From: Rostrohypoxylon terebratum
Lineage: Eukaryota; Ascomycota; Sordariomycetes; Xylariales; Hypoxylaceae
Assembly (NCBI GenBank): GCA_022497145.1
Contig: MU385924.1
Location: forward strand, 62,001 to 126,000
DNA length: 64,000 nt
Direction: 5' to 3'
Within the stretch, counting starts at the first letter, position 1. Each line of letters begins with the position of its first letter. Positions 45,090 through 58,800 of this stretch are shown piece by piece. The translations under genes and the position numbers were made by a program. Below the pieces are notes generated by a model, which was not told the DNA's origin, did no database searches, and saw nothing but the letters and a program-made list of their open reading frames with translations.

Positions 45090-46220
45090 CATTCTACTAT
45101 CTTCTTTCTAATTTGTACTAAGGGGGCCTCGGAGGGAAGAAGCTCGGGAAGCGGTGCCTACCTACCTAAGCCGGCTATCGTTTCCTTGCGCTTTCCACCA
45201 TTAACAACAATTACCTTACATAAACCGTTTCACCAGGCAAGAGCACCTTCTCCCATTCTACCTAACAAATTTCCTCCTCAATCCTTAGGGCAATATAGGT
45301 AGGTACACGCAATCGCGCTGTATCGACAGGCTAAGGGCAGCTAGGGATGTACCGTGAACCTCTTTTCCCGCTAAGGTGGGGGGTGTTATAAAGAAAACGC
45401 CCCGCTTCATGTCGTCGTTGCCGTCATAACTGGTTGATTTGTGCTTACAAATGATATCATCCTTCCATCACAAGCTCGGCCTTTACTATTGGATTCGGAC
45501 TTTACCTTGGTTCCACAACAGCTGCAAGCGAAGACCGGAGCCCGGAGTTGGAGCTAAGGTATTGCGCAATCAAGAGTTCGTTATCGTTTTCCCCAAACCT
45601 GGCTTCTTAAAACGAAGGACCTACGTCCTAGGAATGAAATGGGACGATCCATTTTAAGATTCGAGATGGCGTTTCGATGTCCTTTATATCGAGCTTTGGC
45701 GGAGTTGATGGATTGACTTTTAACCGACCGTTATGCGCGCGAGATATGGACAAATTCAGGATCATCCCTAGGTACCTAGGATCTAGGTGCGTATCGTATA
45801 CGCGGAGTAAGGACAACGTAGGATCTCGATCGGACTCGCCGCGAACTGCTGTCCTCCCGCACCTACATGGCAACGGGAAATCGCCCCACCTCCGTCTCGT
45901 TTGAACAACGTCAAGGTGCATTGTGATAAATGCTTCAAAGATGGAATGGAGTAGGTCGAAGAATTGAGCTGATATGCATCGTATGAGTACCTAGGCCGAT
46001 GAAACACAAATGAGGCACCGCTATGAAATAGATAGCTAAATATCTGGTAGCCTGTTTGGTTTCTAGCACAAGAGACCCGAGAAAAACTCATAAAGTATCT
46101 GAGAATGAGACATACCTCTGGACCGGTAAATAGGTATGTAGCAGTTTGACCAGACCTCTCAATCCTAACATTAGCGGCAACGATGCTAAATGAGAGGCAA
46201 CATTATTCGTATCACCAAAC

Positions 46221-46244
46221 TCTCCAGGGAGTTCTCCAGGGAGT
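46221..46244. repeat. 12-bp tandem duplication
   Basis: TCTCCAGGGAGT occurs twice in perfect tandem inside the long SOD1/GEF spacer. Confidence 0.85.
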
Positions 46245-47102
46245 GAGTTTTCGAAACGGTTTGCTCATGACATTGAGCGCAAACGACCCTGGTAATAACC
46301 TTGGAAGCCATAAGCTATGAACACTCAAGCTTGTAGGTGATTTACTATTGGTATTCGACCTACATGATGTACCTGGTTGCATTGTGTGTTACCGATCCTG
46401 TAACCTTTGCGAAATGCGAAAGGTTTGTAATACCTAAAGCTGCCACGCAATAAAACTAGAATAAGCTCAGAAGAACCACAGACCGAGGGCTGTAGTGATA
46501 CGCGACGAAGCAAACAAGTTCTCAATCTCTGATCCGCCTTATTGCGGCTCATGCTTGCGTTGTCGAACACGTGCGAGGTGGCCACTCATAAGTGACGTAG
46601 AAACCCCGATTTGTACGATTCGATAGCTGTAGCACCTCAAGTGAGAGGAACGACGTTCTAGACCGTGGGAACCCCAATATGCTTTATCCGAATGTACATA
46701 CATCCTACGTCGTATCGCCTACGATAGCTGCGAGAATGGGGCGCGAAAGGTTGTGATGACCGCTTTAGTGACTATTTTCAACATGCGAATTTGGATCCAT
46801 CATGGATGATATTTGGGGGGGCTATGACGACATTGTGGATGGTATTACGGCAGTTTCACTGCCTTCGCTTTCGAATGTTCTCTGCCGTGCGACGCCGCAG
46901 CTGTCATGCAGACTAAAAGCTACTAAAGTTTGATATGTTTCGACTGGCGGCTCTCGACGTTATATCAGACATCCATATCTATACAGCAGTATCACATGTC
47001 TCGAACTTTTCCAAAATAGGGGGTGAGAAAAAAAGGGTTTAAGTTAAACTTCCAAGTTGAAAGTCTTCGCAATTTAAGGTGATGTGGACCACTCGGCACA
47101 TT

Positions 47103-47124
47103 CAACCGGTTGATCGTCCGGTTG
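47103..47124. repeat. 7-bp inverted repeat
   Basis: CAACCGG (47103-47109) and CCGGTTG (47118-47124) flank an 8-nt spacer. It could be a protein-binding dyad or chance. Confidence 0.6.
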
Positions 47125-48802
47125 CAAGTGGAAACTTAAATTGGACTGGACTTCGTTAAGTATTTAGATAAATTTAGATCATCCGTTCAGCCCTATGACC
47201 AGTTTCAACTTTCTATAATTCAATGGTCCTAGGGAAGGTAGGTAGGTATAAAAATCTACTACGTGCCTCGCACTCGATAGCTGTAAAATAACACATAAAC
47301 CCCGATTGCCTCCCGTACCTCCTTCAGGTGTGCGTGACCAGTTACGGGGTGTAGCACAAGTTCGTAATTTAGGTATGGGGAAAATCTTGGCGGCAGAAAG
47401 ATATGTTCGACATTCGGCAGGCAAGACGTGGCCGCATGCTACTGGAAGTCGGTACAGCCGGTTGCGCGACATTGAGTCGACTCGAATGTTAAAATGTTAC
47501 GCTACTAGCTACATAGGTATTCATCTAGGACTTTGGGTTGCGGATGTTGCAGATGTTTACCTAAGTGAAGAAAATTCAGATAAGAGCTGGAGGCTTTCAA
47601 GATAATATTTCCGACTCCAAATATCCATAGGTGCTGTTCGTATAATTGATCAATGGTCCTGCATATGAGAGTTGTATGTTTAAATATATGAAACTGATAG
47701 TCATGTATGAGAGACAGACGCCTTCATATTAGCTCTGAGATGGCTAACTAATAGTGTTTATTCATGAATTGGAACTTGTAAGGATGGAAGGCATTCACAA
47801 GGTAGAGCGACGATCTTACCTTTAAGTCATCTTGATGTACTATGTAGCGATCACTCATTTAGCAAGAGCCCAATCGTCAGCACTACTGCCAACCGGCTAC
47901 AGTGCCGCATCTGCTCCATATCAGCAGGATGTCGTCGAATACACTCGTACTATAGTGCATGATGGGTCATCATCCACGTGGATGGCCTGTAATAAAACAA
48001 ATTACAGCTGGTACTGGTGGTTTTTGCAACTCCTATTAATATATCCAGTTCGGCGAAACAGACCCTGTGTACAACATACGTATTTGATAATCATGTCTGT
48101 AAAAGAATCAGAGGAATTACATAGGTAGATATCCGAGTTGGTTGCCGAAGCTCTTCGTTTCCAAAGCAAGTCTTGCAGCAGCTAGCCTCAGAAACAATTC
48201 GAATACTAGGTATGTGGCTCTCCTAGCTGCTGAAGGATTGTGTTGTGATGAGTATCGTCGAAAAGGGACCGCACTGTGACAGGGTACCTAATATGCGATG
48301 TTTACTTGACCCCTGATTTGTCAAAAGAATAGTTCTTTATGTCTTGCGGTAGTGTTTAAGTCCAATTCTTAATTCCACAATTTCCTAGAACGGAGACAGT
48401 CGATAGAAAAAAAGTTGTTGAAAGCAAGAAAGTGGTAGATGGGAGGCCAATAGATATGATATGACGATAATAACATAGCCTTCTTAAAAGCCCCTCTGCT
48501 TTGGTGTAGAATATGTGGCTTGGGTGGTTGGTCTTTTAAAATTCACAATTCAACATCCAATTCGGGGTATTAGTATTACTGGCTACGTGCTATGGAGGAG
48601 GGTAGTACGTACCTAGCTTGGCTTGGAAACACTGCAATAGCAGCACCATAAGAGGGGACCTGCAGTTGTATATTACTACTACAAAGTAGGCATGTACAGA
48701 TTACCTGTCTGCCTATATTGCACAATGCAGATACTGGAGTACAGAGTACTTGGTACACCATTACACCACCGGACCACGTCCTTACCGGGGAGGGAAAAAG
48801 GC

Positions 48803-48818
48803 AAAAAAAAAAAAAAAA
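48803..48818. repeat. poly(A) run of 16
   Basis: Sixteen consecutive A residues about 820 nt upstream of the Rho1-GEF start codon, at the edge of a pyrimidine-rich leader. It may act as a nucleosome-excluding poly(dA:dT) promoter element. Confidence 0.6.
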
Positions 48819-49640
48819 CCAACAGCTGGAGAAGTAGACCCCAATCCTTCCATTCCAATTCAGCCCAGCCCAGCCCACTTTTACCACTTCGACCTAAACC
48901 TAACTGCCCCATCCCATCCGCAATCTTCCTTCAACCGTCAAACATCCATCCGTTCACTTTCCTACACATTTACACGCTTACACTTACACCATTTTATAAC
49001 ACTCGCGCACAGAATGGATAATATTTGTCTTGACAATTCTTAGTCCCTAGTCGCGCAAATCTTACCGACTTATTACAAGCTTTGTTCAGCCTGTATTGTT
49101 ATAATTTCATTTTTCCATCTGTCTCGACTCTCGGCACATCGTTAAGTCCGACCTCTCTAATGCCCACCCTGCCATTTTACTCTCACATCCGATATTACCT
49201 ACTATACGCCTTATCCTCACCTAGGCCCTATCTACCTGGATAGGTACCTCTTTCAACTTTTTCTAGGTAGCTAAGGTTTAACGACATTAACGTGTTGCCC
49301 ATTGACTTTTTACCTTCAAACTTGTGACGTGCGACAAACTATCCACCACAGACAACGTCTCGTCGTTTTTTTGTTCGTTAGCTACACTAGCTACGGTGTA
49401 CCGTTCAGATGCTTTCTATCTGCACCGTCTAGCGTCTTTCGAATTCCCCGAAGACGAACTTTATCCTAGGCTTCTTTTTAGACTGGGCCTTACGAGGATG
49501 CACGTTGTCAAATTCAGGCCACAATAGAGTTTCAATCTACTAACATCCATCAATGCGACGTTGCTGTTAACGTTTTTGTCGATACCCGAGATAGCCTATT
49601 CTACCAGCCTTTGCGCCACGGCCCCCTCACGCCGCCTAAA

Positions 49641-52600
49641 ATGTCCTTCCGAGATAACGACCAACGCCGATATGGCCATGTTCCCCCAGTACAATATCCT
49701 GTTGCGAATCGGTCTTCCCAAGACCAAGCAACCTATCCGAACCGGCAACCGAGTTTCAACAACGGTGACGATGCTGGCGCTTTCCCCTCGACCGCTACTC
49801 GCCCAAGTTACCAGCCAACATTGAACACTTCGGCCGCAGGTCTCGGTAACCGTGACGAGCTGTTTCTAGCGAGCCCAAGCGACCCTAGCCGATCCAACTA
49901 TGGCAATGCAAGTGTCGCCATGGCCGGATACCAACATCAGTATCAACCTCAGACGCCCCCCACGCCGTCGACATACAACCCGCAAGCCTTCGCTCGATCA
50001 CAATCTACCACAGTCCCTTATCTCCCGCACCCGTCACACAGGTGGCACCAGCCAAATGCGACAGCACCACCAGCAGCTCCTGCTCCGTATAGTCCGACTT
50101 CAGCGACACCGAGTAGTTTTGCACCTGCCCCGTATAATCCCGCCGCATATTCTGGCTCGGCAGTACCGCAGCGTCAATCAACCTACGCAGGCCATACCAA
50201 CTATAATGGCCAATCGTATGGTTCGCCGCCGTTGAATCAGTCGCCTTATTTCCAAGCACAGCCTACATACTCTTCCACTGCTGGCCATCAGAGACGGTCG
50301 TCCAACACCCCAACCACCTATGGCGCCAGTTATGAGCAGACAACATATAGCTTGCCATACCCGTCTAGCACAAGCGCAGCGGTCTCAACCCAGCCTACCA
50401 GCTATGATTCCAGCACACAACTCCAATTTGCTCCAAGCGTTTCGGCCGATTCTAGGACACCGCCGGCTACATTTTATTCCTCCGATTCATCTGCGTCTGA
50501 GCAGGCGCCATATCCAACTCATTCGCAGATCCCTGTAGGTCCAAACTACTCCGCTAACGACCCGCATTCGTTTCTGAGCCGCACATCGAGACCAAACTCG
50601 GCGGCGTCGCCTTTGCCATCGCCCCCGGCACATTCGCAGCTGGTGACTGGCTTGGCGCGACATCCGACAAATGCGCCATTGCCGAGCCGGCCGGTTGATG
50701 ATACGGAAGACCGATATGCTCGCAATGGAGCTGCGCCCGACATGTCCCAAGAATATTCCACGCAAGATAGCATAATACATGATATCGAAGCTGAGCTTGG
50801 AAGAAATGGTTCGCGACCATCGGTCTTCGACCAGCGCAATGGTGCATTGCCTGACGGAGATTTACAAAATCTTCGTCGGTTGACATCTAACGCGAGTTAT
50901 CATTCGACCGCCACAACGCTCACCAACCAAGAGGAGCCATCCGGGGTAAACCGTTACTCTTCCAATGCGTCCACTTTGAACAGGAATCATTCGACCAACC
51001 CCTATGCGTACGAAGAATATGATGGTGATGAGAGCGACCCTGAGGGCGCTGCCGGGGCTTGGGCGCTGCAGCAGGCCGAAGAAGACGACCGCCGGTTCAG
51101 TACTCTACCGTATTTCAATCAACCAGAAACTTCTGCACAACCCACCCTACCGACTCATAAAGAGGAGCCGAGCAGCGATAGCGACTATGCTGGGATGGAT
51201 CTGGGACTTGCAGGTGGTGGCTACGCAGGAAACCTAGCATACGACAACAACCTTGGATCTCCTCCTATTTCGGACATAACACCTGGTGAAACGCAAGCCC
51301 TACCAACTCGTAGCAACCATACATCACAGAGGAGTCATGGAAGCAACAGATACCCGGCTTTTGAGCAGGCTGATGTGGACTATGAAGGCACTGGCGGTTT
51401 GCAGCAACCAATTGCGCACCGCTTGAGTTTTGATGAAGGTGACGAACGTGTTTCACTCCATTCGGGGCAGAGCGGGAGCGAGTCTCCCAAGGACGACTAT
51501 CCAGATATGTTCTACCATCCCGGCCTCTCCAATAGACCCCTCCCGGCTATTCCTGGTGGATCGGACAGCAGTTCAATGCTGTCGGCTCAATCACCAACCC
51601 GACAGGGTCAGCATGGATATTCTCTCAGTGTGGATTCTCGCTCGTATTCTGGACCAGACGCCCAATATGGACAGAACGCCCAGCAGCTGCAAGTTGAAAG
51701 GTCTATATCGTTATCTAGCCATAGTACGTCCCCTCTAGTTCAACCTCCGGGTAGATCTAAGACCGACGCCACTGAGGATCGAAATGCTGCACGGTTGAGG
51801 CACATGCGGCAGCAGCAACAATTGGGGGCTCAGCAAGCATTACCATACGAGGGCTACGAAACAGGAACAGCCTCGTCGATAAATTACGATGTGATAACCC
51901 TGCCTAGCGGTCGGCGACGAAAGTTCCAGCCAGAGAAATTGACTGTAGTCGACGTTCGTTCTTGCACTGAACCGTGGGCTTTAAGCGGTATCGCTAAGTG
52001 GGTTCGCGAGATGGCTGATGGTGAACCCGACTTGAAGAGGAAGACCGTCGAGGATGGCCTTGTCCGGCTCTTCTGCCTGAAAGTTCCTACGATGAACGTT
52101 GCGGATGCCGAGGCTCTCAGCACACAGGTTGCGGATTCTATGTTAGAAGCTGGTATTCTGGTCCCTGAAGAAGAGTGGCTTAAGTTTGGTCCTGGCTCTA
52201 TTTCTGGCGTGATATGGCAGCTAACTGGCTCCGGCTGTTACGCACCGAAATTACATGAATACGACGACGACGAGACTGCGCACGACTTGCCAGCGCGTTG
52301 CTATTCTCACCACTGTACTAGGACTTTAAAGAAAGCAAACCTAGATGACTTCATGTCCAATGGTGTCAAGACGGTCGATTGGGCGACATTCTACCACATG
52401 ACGAAGGAGAAGACCGAAGGCAAGCCTAAGAAGGAAGTAGCTCGACAAAATGTCCTCCACGAAATTGTCACGTCAGAAGAGGTGTATATGGATCGTCTCG
52501 ACGTTCTTCGAGTTTTGTATCGAGATCGCTTATTGCAGTCTCTACCTAGGATCGTTGCCGAAAATCGCATCGACAAGTTCGTTAGCAATGTATTCGGCAA

Positions 52601-55027
52601 GGTTGATGCAGTTCAACAGGTTAACATGGACCACTTGTTGGCCCAACTAAAATATCGACAAAAAGAACAAGGGCCCTGGATCGTGGGCTTCAGCGACATA
52701 TTCAGAGAGTGGGTTCGAAAAGCTAGAGCTGCCTATGTCGATTATGCTTCCGCCTTCCCATTCGCACGGTATTCAGTGAAGAGAGAAGCAGAGAAAAACT
52801 TCTTGTTTAAACAATTTCTGAATGAAAACCAAGCGAACCCGCGATCGCAACGACTCGATTGGACCAGCTATCTCAAAGACCCTATCACGCGCTTACAAAG
52901 ATATTCCCTTCTCCTAGAAACTGTACTCAAGCATATGGTACATGATAGCGAGGAAAAGGTAAACCTCAAGCGAGCTATTGAAGAAGTCAAATCGATGACG
53001 CTCGAGTGTGACGCGAAAGTGGATGAGATGCAGAAGAAGGTGACGATGATTGAGTTGGATCAGATGCTCGTTCTCCGACCTGGTTTCCATGCCGACCTTC
53101 ACTTGGACCACCTTGGCCGGGAGCTTATCCTCCAAGGCGATCTCCAGAGAATGGGTTCGAAAGGTGTGCGATGGGTCGATACGCATGCCTTATTATTCGA
53201 CCATTACTTGATCCTTGCAAAATTAGTCGTGTCAAGAGACGGCAGGCAGGACAAGAAATATGACGTATCAAAAGAAGTAAGCATTGTTCGTTTGTATTCT
53301 TAACATCATTTACTAATTTTTCTCAAGCCTATTCCTATGCCTTTACTATTCCTCGAAAGTAGTCAAGACGACCCCATCTCCAAGCAAAAGGGCATTGCGG
53401 CCCCGTTGACCAGGACAACAAACCCAGCCTTGGATGCCAAGCTTAATAAGGTAGTCTCAAACGGTACCGAACGACCCGGTTTAGATCACGCAGCTACCGC
53501 CTCGTCCGTCGGCTCGGTAGCGGTCACTAGATTGGCCACGGCTAATTCGGCCGATACCGAGGGAAGAATTCTTTACCCTTTTCGAATCAAGCATCTCGGG
53601 CATGAGGTATACACATTATTTGCCCAGTCAGCACAAGCACGACAGGATTGGTGTGACAGGATCATCGAAGCGAAGACGCGACACGCCAAGGCCTTGCATG
53701 CTCAGAATGCGGAGCCGTTCAAATTACGCGTCATGGCTGACAGTGCTTTTGCCTATGACCCAGTAGCTGCCATCGGTAAATATGTAGGAGGTGTACACAT
53801 ACGTGGAACTCCCCTTGATAGAGCCATTCGGGAGGTGGAAAAAGCATGTGGACCAGGTCGCGGACCTCCGCCAATCTCTAAGGCCGCAGTTAATTGTGCT
53901 ACTGGGTTTTCTGCGTTCGGCAAGAATATGGTGGCGGTCGGCACGGATATGGGTGTTTGCGTGTCAGAAGCAAGCGACCAAAGAGGCTGGAACAAGGTAA
54001 TGAATGGCATCTACTAGCTTGTTTTGTGCTACTTGCTAACTTTGGGTAGACGGTTACGTCGAATCGTGTGACGCAAATCGCTGTTCTCGAGGAGTTTTCT
54101 GTCGTTTTAGTGCTGTCCGAAAGAAATCTCATATCTTACCCTCTCGACGTGGTGTCACCGCCCTCGAACTTTCCGGCCCCCGCAAACGATAACCCCCGCC
54201 GTTCTCCTCAACGCCTAGCGAAAGATGTATCGTTCTTCGCAACGGCCCGTATGAAGGATCGTATGTTGGTATTTTACAAGAAGAAGGAAAACCTGCACAG
54301 TACCTTTAAAGTACTTGAGCCTGTTTTCCAAAAGGCGACGGAGAAGAAATCCCGCCTATTTGGTGGTAGCCGAAAGGCCGGAGTGGGTGTGACCGAGAGC
54401 TTCCGAGATTATGACGAATTCTTTTTCCCTACGGAATGTTACTCGCTGAACATTTTCCACACTTACATTGCCGTCTCGACGGCTAGGGGTTTTGAATTAT
54501 TGACTCTCGACAAGAAAATACCTATGTCTATACCCGACACCAAACAGCCCACGACAGCCAACATTGCAAATCGTATCAAGGAACAAAGACCGCTCGGCAT
54601 GTTCCGTCTAAATGACCAGGAGTTCCTCTTGACTTACGAGGACTGTGCCGTCTATGTGGATAAATATGGCGATGTTAGCCGTAGTGTCATTATGGAATAC
54701 TCCGGAAAACAGAAGAAGGCAAGGGGCGCGACAATGTATGGCCAATACCTGCTACTTTTCAATGAAGATTATGTGGAGGTACGCAATGCCGAAAACGGTC
54801 GGTTACGCCAGATCATCGCCGGAAGAGATGTGAAGGTTCTCGATTATGGTGTTCGAGGACCTACGGGAGGTTCCTCTAGCGCGAATGGGCAAACCATGAA
54901 TCTCGCTCCTGTCGATAACGGACTCGACTCAAAGGGTACCGTAAAAATATGCATGGCGCATCCAGAGGTTGCAGGCCAACAAATCGTCCTGGAAATGCTG
55001 CTAAACAACGGACACATGGAAAAGTGA
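49641..55027 (+). CDS. rgf1: Rho1 guanine nucleotide exchange factor (Rom2/Rgf1 type)
   Basis: Three exons: 49641-53276, 53328-53996 and 54050-55027, 1760 aa; both introns (51 and 53 nt) are phase 0. The domain order is a disordered Ser/Pro/Gln/Tyr-rich N terminus (1 to about 740), a DEP domain (about 750-870, FQPEKLTVVDV and ALSGIAKWVREM), a RhoGEF/DH domain (about 930-1120, with HEIVTSEEVYMDRL and LKDPITRLQRYSLLL), a PH domain (about 1160-1345) and a CNH (citron homology) domain (about 1345-1740). This order is that of S. pombe Rgf1-3 and yeast Rom1/Rom2, which activate Rho1 for beta-glucan synthesis and the cell-wall-integrity MAP kinase pathway. The start at 49641 (AAAATGTCC) is the first ATG in the frame. 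The leader upstream contains short upstream ATGs. It is convergent with the H+-ATPase. Confidence 0.95.
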
Positions 55028-55807
55028 GAGATGACGAATTATACGCATTAGAAACGATCGAACGATGAACAACCATCACTACCTTGAAATCGCAGAGTTT
55101 CGGGGTCTCTATGTCAAAGGAACGGCTGCATATCTATTCCTATCGCACGTATTTGTGTACGGAAAAACGCGTTTTTCAATGTATATCCGGCCAATATTAT
55201 ACCCCCTTTCCAATAAATACTGCTAGAAGGCCCTTTTTCAATGATAGGAGAGCTTTATCATAACGACGGAACGGGGTATTTTTTTCTGGAAGAGACGAAT
55301 TTGCATTAATGGGCATTGGGCGTTTTACGTGTGGCCTAGGACTTTTTGAAGTTAGTCATTTCCGAATTGCCAGTTTGGCGCTCTCCTCTTCGCCCTCGTG
55401 CGGAGAGGAGGCGATATGAGACGAAATAGGATGGATACGATACTGCTTGCTGTCTTTGGCGATCGGTGTCATGTAGGCGCGGTCGATTGTCAATTCATAG
55501 TATACCCTTTTTTCGATGCGTAATTTTTGTTGTCATACATTTGAATAGTCAAACTTGTGCATACTACGAAAATTCAATATTGTGGACAATTAAAAACACC
55601 CGTAATCTGTCTGTGGTTAATTGTCATTTATTGTTCTACCGAAAGAATAAGTAACTTGAAATATTTAACAGATCCGTTTCCAAACCCATGACAATAAGAA
55701 TAAATCTAGTTACACTTTCCTACATCACTCCTTCTCGACCACCTCAGAAGGCCCTCGTCGTCTACACGGCATACTCAACACCTATCCCCATTACCACCTC
55801 TTCACAC
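55028..55807. other. convergent spacer
   Basis: A 780-nt interval between the GEF and H+-ATPase 3' ends, AT-rich. Nothing beyond likely 3' UTRs is seen. Confidence 0.45.
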
Positions 55808-58800
55808 CTAGATATCCTCCTCATCAGCGGCCGTCTTCTCCACGATGAAGTACTTGTCGCGGCCCGTCTTGGGATCCGGCTCATGTTCGACTGCGAGGGA
55901 AAAAAAAACATTAGTCACCCAATCTCATCACAAACAACAGGTATATATACGGGCCCCACTTACCGGCAAGCTTATTAAGATGTCCGATGATATTCTCGAT
56001 CTGGGTATCCTTCTTGTTGCGGTCCTTGCGGCCGAGGTTGTTGATCCAGGAGAAGCTGTTGAGGGCGAGGTAGACGATGGCGATGAAGATGAGGACGCCG
56101 ATGCTGTAGGCCCAGACGACGACGACGGTGACGATGTCTGTCCAGCCGTTGTGGGAGTCGTGGAAGGAGGTGGGGGGCGTGGTCTGCATGACGCCGCCGC
56201 CGGAGCCGGAGAGCCAGCCGAAGAGGCAGAAGATGGTGGCGAGGGCGTCGACGCCGAGGATGGCGCCGACGAGCTGCCAGGAGGGCCAGGTGCGCCCCCC
56301 GCGCGTGACGAAGATGAGCCAGTTCTCCGTCAGCGCAACCTCGAGGAAGAGAACCTCCTGGATGGAGCCGAAGCGCTGGACCACGCCGCCGTTGGCCAGG
56401 AACATGGTGCCCCGGATGATCCAGGTCCCCGCCGCGAGGAGCGAGCCGAGGATCACGCTGATGACCCAGATCTTCTTCAGCTGCCACTCCACGGGCCGCG
56501 GCTCCACGTGCGCGTTATCGTAGGCGACGGCGACGGTGGCGAGGTCGGCGAACAGCGCGATGAAGACGATGAGGTCGGGGCGGATGGTCTCGTTGATGAT
56601 TACCATGGAGGTCGTCAGGTAGATCTCGAGGTGCAGACACAGGGCGATACGGTATTGCACATAGGCTTTCATACGCTGGAAGATCTGTTTTGGAAGTTAG
56701 CATGGCATTGTAATGAAATGCGGCTTATCCTTTTCGGAGAGTGATCTTCAAAAACGGGAATTAATTGCTAGGAGAGATCTGTACCTGGCGGGCAGTCTTG
56801 ATTGACAGGATGATCGTGCTGAGACCCGGCGCCAGGAATACGATATCAGCAGCTGCTTGAGCAGCTTCGGATGATCCCTCCACAGCAATTCCACAATCAG
56901 CCTTTTTTAGAGACGGCGCGTCATTGACACCTTTGAGAAATTTCAAAATTAGCGGTCGTCTTTTAGGACTAGAGGAGTCAGGTAATCTTACCATCGCCAG
57001 TCATTGCTGTTAAGGAGCCGCGCTGTTGTAACATCTCGACGACTTGGTACTTGTGTTCCGGAAACACCTCCGCGAACCCATCGGCACGTTGCACAAGATC
57101 ATGCTGGACAGTCCCAGTCAAGCCGCTGTGTATCAATCTCTCGGAATTATACACCTTGGTACCTAGTCCGAGCATTTTACAAGTCTCCTTTGCGATGGCG
57201 ATCGCATCTCCAGTGAGCATCTTCACAGGCACACCAAGGTGCGACGCCTCGATGATCGTCTGCGCGGTATCCTCGCGTGGCGGGTCGAACATGGACAGAA
57301 GGCCTAGCAAGACCCACGGCTCGTTATTTTTCTTGTATGCCACGCCCAAGGAACGGAAACCCCGTAGAGCGAATTCTCTCGCCTTTTGGTTATACATGGT
57401 ACGGACTTCCTCGCTAACATCCGCGAGATTTACAATTGCGCGCGGTGCACCTTTTGCGCAGATATAGCGGTCGTCTCCCAAATGGCACTCGGTGGTGATT
57501 CTCTTCGAGACAGGATCGAATGGAGTAAACTTGTCTGTCGTCCAACCTTGTCGAAGTATCTCGCGCGCTTTAGGGTAGCGTTTCAATGTCGTGATAGTGA
57601 CCTTATCTATAGGATCAAGCGATGCAATGTTGTGAGAGCTTGCCAAGGCGGCGACGGCCATCATCCAATTCACATCTTGACCTTCGGCGACGAATGGTTC
57701 ACGGATGCTAAGCTTATTAGCTGTTAGAGTTCCGGTCTTATCGGAACAGAGCACGTTGACGCCCTACAGAATGTTTAGTATGAGGTCTATGTATGTGCCA
57801 GAATCTTGGGGCCACGTACTGCTAAGGATTCAATGGCTGTCAGCTTTTGAACAATGGCCTTCTGCTTTGCTAGATACGCAGCACCCACGGCGAGGGTCGT
57901 CGTAGTCACAACAGGAAGACCAACGGGAACTCCGATGATCAGCAACACCAATGTGTAATGGAGAAGATTCTGCACATTAGGTTCCGCAATCCTGAGATGA
58001 TGGAAGAAACCTCCAATCCATACAACAAGGACCCAAAACATGACGAGGACTAACAAAGATGTCCCAATGCTGTCCATCACGGCTTTGAAATGACCCTGGT
58101 CTTTGGCTCCTTGGACGAGAGATGCAGTTCGACCGACGAAGGAATATTTAGCAGACGTAATCATGATCGCGAAGGCTTTCCCTCGTTTACATCCGGTCGT
58201 GTAATACAAGGTATCGCCCATATACTTGTCCACAGCAAGAGATTCGCCAGTGATGGCTGATTGATCACAGGCCACGAGGGGCTCGCCGTAATGAACCGAC
58301 TCATCATCGAAGTCGTCTTCGGCCTTTTCGTCATTCGCGTTTGGGCTGCCGTTTTTGCCGTTTTTGCCATTTTTAGTTTCTTCCTCGTCGCCAAACTTGT
58401 CCTCATTTCTTAGTTCTTTGAATTGGTCGAAATCATGAGGTCTACTGAAGTCGCAGATCAACTGGGAGTCACCTGGTACAGTCTGTCCTTCTTGGATGAT
58501 TATCTGTGTATGGTAAGCTTAGGTAGTTCTTCGCTCAAGATTCTTGATAAGTGGAAGTTTCGTGGAAAAAATGAAGTGCGTCTGCCACATATTAATAATA
58601 GACGAAGAAAAGAAAACACTTACGATATCTCCAGGAACCAGTTCTCTAGCTAAGATTTGTTCTTCTTTGCCATTGCGTATGACCTGAGCTTTCATAGCGA
58701 TATCGCCTTTCAAGCTTGCTACCACATCTGCCGCCTGTTTTTCCTGGTAAAATCCGACAAACGCGTTGAGGCAGAGAATGCCAATAATGACACCGAAGTC

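Larger units (their letters stand above)
44969..49640. other. 4.7 kb gene-free divergent spacer
   Basis: This is the longest non-coding interval in the window, between divergent SOD1 and Rho1-GEF starts. Frames on both strands are under 105 codons and show no domain or credible splice chain. It holds a purine tract upstream of SOD1, a 12-bp tandem duplication (46221-46244), an inverted repeat (47103-47124), TAGGTA-type motifs (about 45157, 45296, 45770, 47237 and 49240) and a 16-A run. From about 48830 it becomes pyrimidine-rich, which looks like the long 5' leader of the GEF gene. Confidence 0.4.

Noticed and set aside
55845..56744. Plus-strand Asp/Glu/Gly-rich frame of 299 codons
   Set aside because: It is antisense to the GC-rich membrane exon of the H+-ATPase, where high GC removes stops. 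The minus-strand frame has clear family motifs.
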